A DNA stretch of 64,000 nt, taken from assembly GCF_000155595.1 (NCBI RefSeq), contig NZ_DS989904.1, positions 2,777,620 to 2,841,619 of the forward strand, given 5' to 3'. Both the position numbers and the translations under genes were made by a program. Below the pieces are notes generated by a model, which did not search any database, had not been told where the DNA came from, and saw only the letters and a list, made by a program, of their open reading frames with translations. Position 1 is the first letter of the stretch. Every line of letters starts with the position of its first letter. Positions 63,614-64,000 of this stretch are shown in pieces. Source of the DNA: Synechococcus sp. PCC 7335. Lineage in GTDB: Bacteria > Cyanobacteriota > Cyanobacteriia > Phormidesmidales > Phormidesmidaceae.

Positions 63614-64000
63614 CTACTGAATAATCGTCTATCTGAGAGATAGCTTGACTTAGATCGCGCTCTAGCTGCGATCGCGACACCAATTCCTCATACATTTGAT
63701 GGTCAAATATCATATATTGTCCTCTACCTGCTGCTTTTGCCTTACATAGTGCGATATCGGCGTTGCGTAGTAGATCATCTGAGTCTTCGTGGATAGAATC
63801 GCTAAAGGCAATGCCTATACTTACTGTGGTAGGCAACCTATAGCCATCTATCTCATACACTTCAGCTAGACAATTGCAAAGATACCGTGCTAGGTCTTCT
63901 ATAGTCTCTTGGTTCGTTTGCCTGGGCTCTAACCTTGTAGATACCTGCGTAGATGCAGCAGGGGTAATCAGCACAACAAATTCGTCACCGCTAAAACGAC
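63600..64000 (-). CDS. GGDEF-domain part of the same gene (cut by window edge)
   Basis: The frame enters from beyond 64000 with RFSGDEFVVLITPA, a GGDEF motif with the first Gly replaced by Ser. It continues through VSIGIAFSDS, LLRNADIALCKAKAAGRGQY (conserved end of GGDEF) and SRSQLERDLSQAIS, the usual linker into EAL, then stops at 63600. The EAL frame picks up at once. The first part of the protein lies outside the window. Diguanylate cyclase activity is possible but uncertain given the Ser. Confidence 0.8.
   Translation of the reverse strand, partial: RFSGDEFVVLITPAASTQVSTRLEPRQTNQETIEDLARYLCNCLAEVYEIDGYRLPTTVSIGIAFSDSIHEDSDDLLRNADIALCKAKAAGRGQYMIFDHQMYEELVSRSQLERDLSQAISQIDDYSVDANG

Overview
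The window is chromosomal DNA of a cyanobacterium. The octamer GCGATCGC (HIP1) recurs throughout. There are allophycocyanin-family genes, a chlorophyll-binding CP43-like gene, a CIRCE-controlled groEL without groES, and an NrtP-type nitrate permease. The apcD4-apcB3-isiX-like trio is typical of strains that acclimate to low or far-red light (Leptolyngbya/PCC 7335-like lineages); placement below phylum is inference. No tRNA, rRNA, CRISPR array or intact insertion sequence was seen.

Layout. 1-7.9 kb, all on the minus strand: a GH57 glucan-branching enzyme cut by the window edge, an exported SH3-like protein, an S41 protease-like protein, an M20 amidohydrolase, bioD, and a Ser/Thr kinase with two C-terminal beta-sandwich domains. 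8-11 kb: a GAF protein with a degenerate histidine-kinase core and a frameshifted histidine-phosphatase lipoprotein. 12.2-14.9 kb: two allophycocyanin-like subunits and a CP43-like antenna protein with a 150-residue tail, behind 1.3 kb of mostly non-coding DNA. 15-30.3 kb: a HutC-type GntR regulator, a desaturase, a MetX-like hydrolase, aldehyde and alcohol dehydrogenases, two glutamine-synthetase-like ligases, a class I amidotransferase, MmsA, a TMAO-demethylase-like DUF1989-GcvT protein, and a trimethylamine monooxygenase-like FMO. 31-49.8 kb: nitrate permease, CLC protein, GNAT, allantoinase PuuE, UspA, AGCS symporter, two orphan substrate-binding proteins, MOSC protein, a third glutamine-synthetase-like ligase, a PhyH dioxygenase, copper amine oxidase, and an Amt permease with a small membrane partner. 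49.8-64 kb: a repeat-rich non-coding stretch, a large FG-GAP/RTX protein, two SDRs, a WD40 protein, a phosphoesterase, TspO, an inactive-looking rhodanese, groEL, and a GGDEF-EAL gene broken by a frameshift.

How the genes fit together. From 15 to 50 kb the window reads as an organic-nitrogen (amine) scavenging island. Trimethylamine could go to TMAO (Tmm) and then to dimethylamine plus formaldehyde (Tdm). Primary amines could be gamma-glutamylated by the GS-like ligases or oxidised by copper amine oxidase. Nitrogen from urate-derived allantoin could enter through PuuE, and ammonium through Amt. A palindrome, CTTGTTATAACAAG or a 1-2-base variant, occurs at four promoter regions of this island: next to the GntR gene, before the third GS-like gene, between the binding-protein and PhyH genes, and before amt. 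This suggests one GntR/HutC regulon spanning about 32 kb. It is the most interesting signal here; substrates and regulator assignment are inference.

Other points of note are three dispersed structured repeats (about 30.4, 50.4 and 57.9 kb), a perfect 17-bp hairpin at 51.0 kb, several short exact tandem duplications, and two genes split by single frameshifts.
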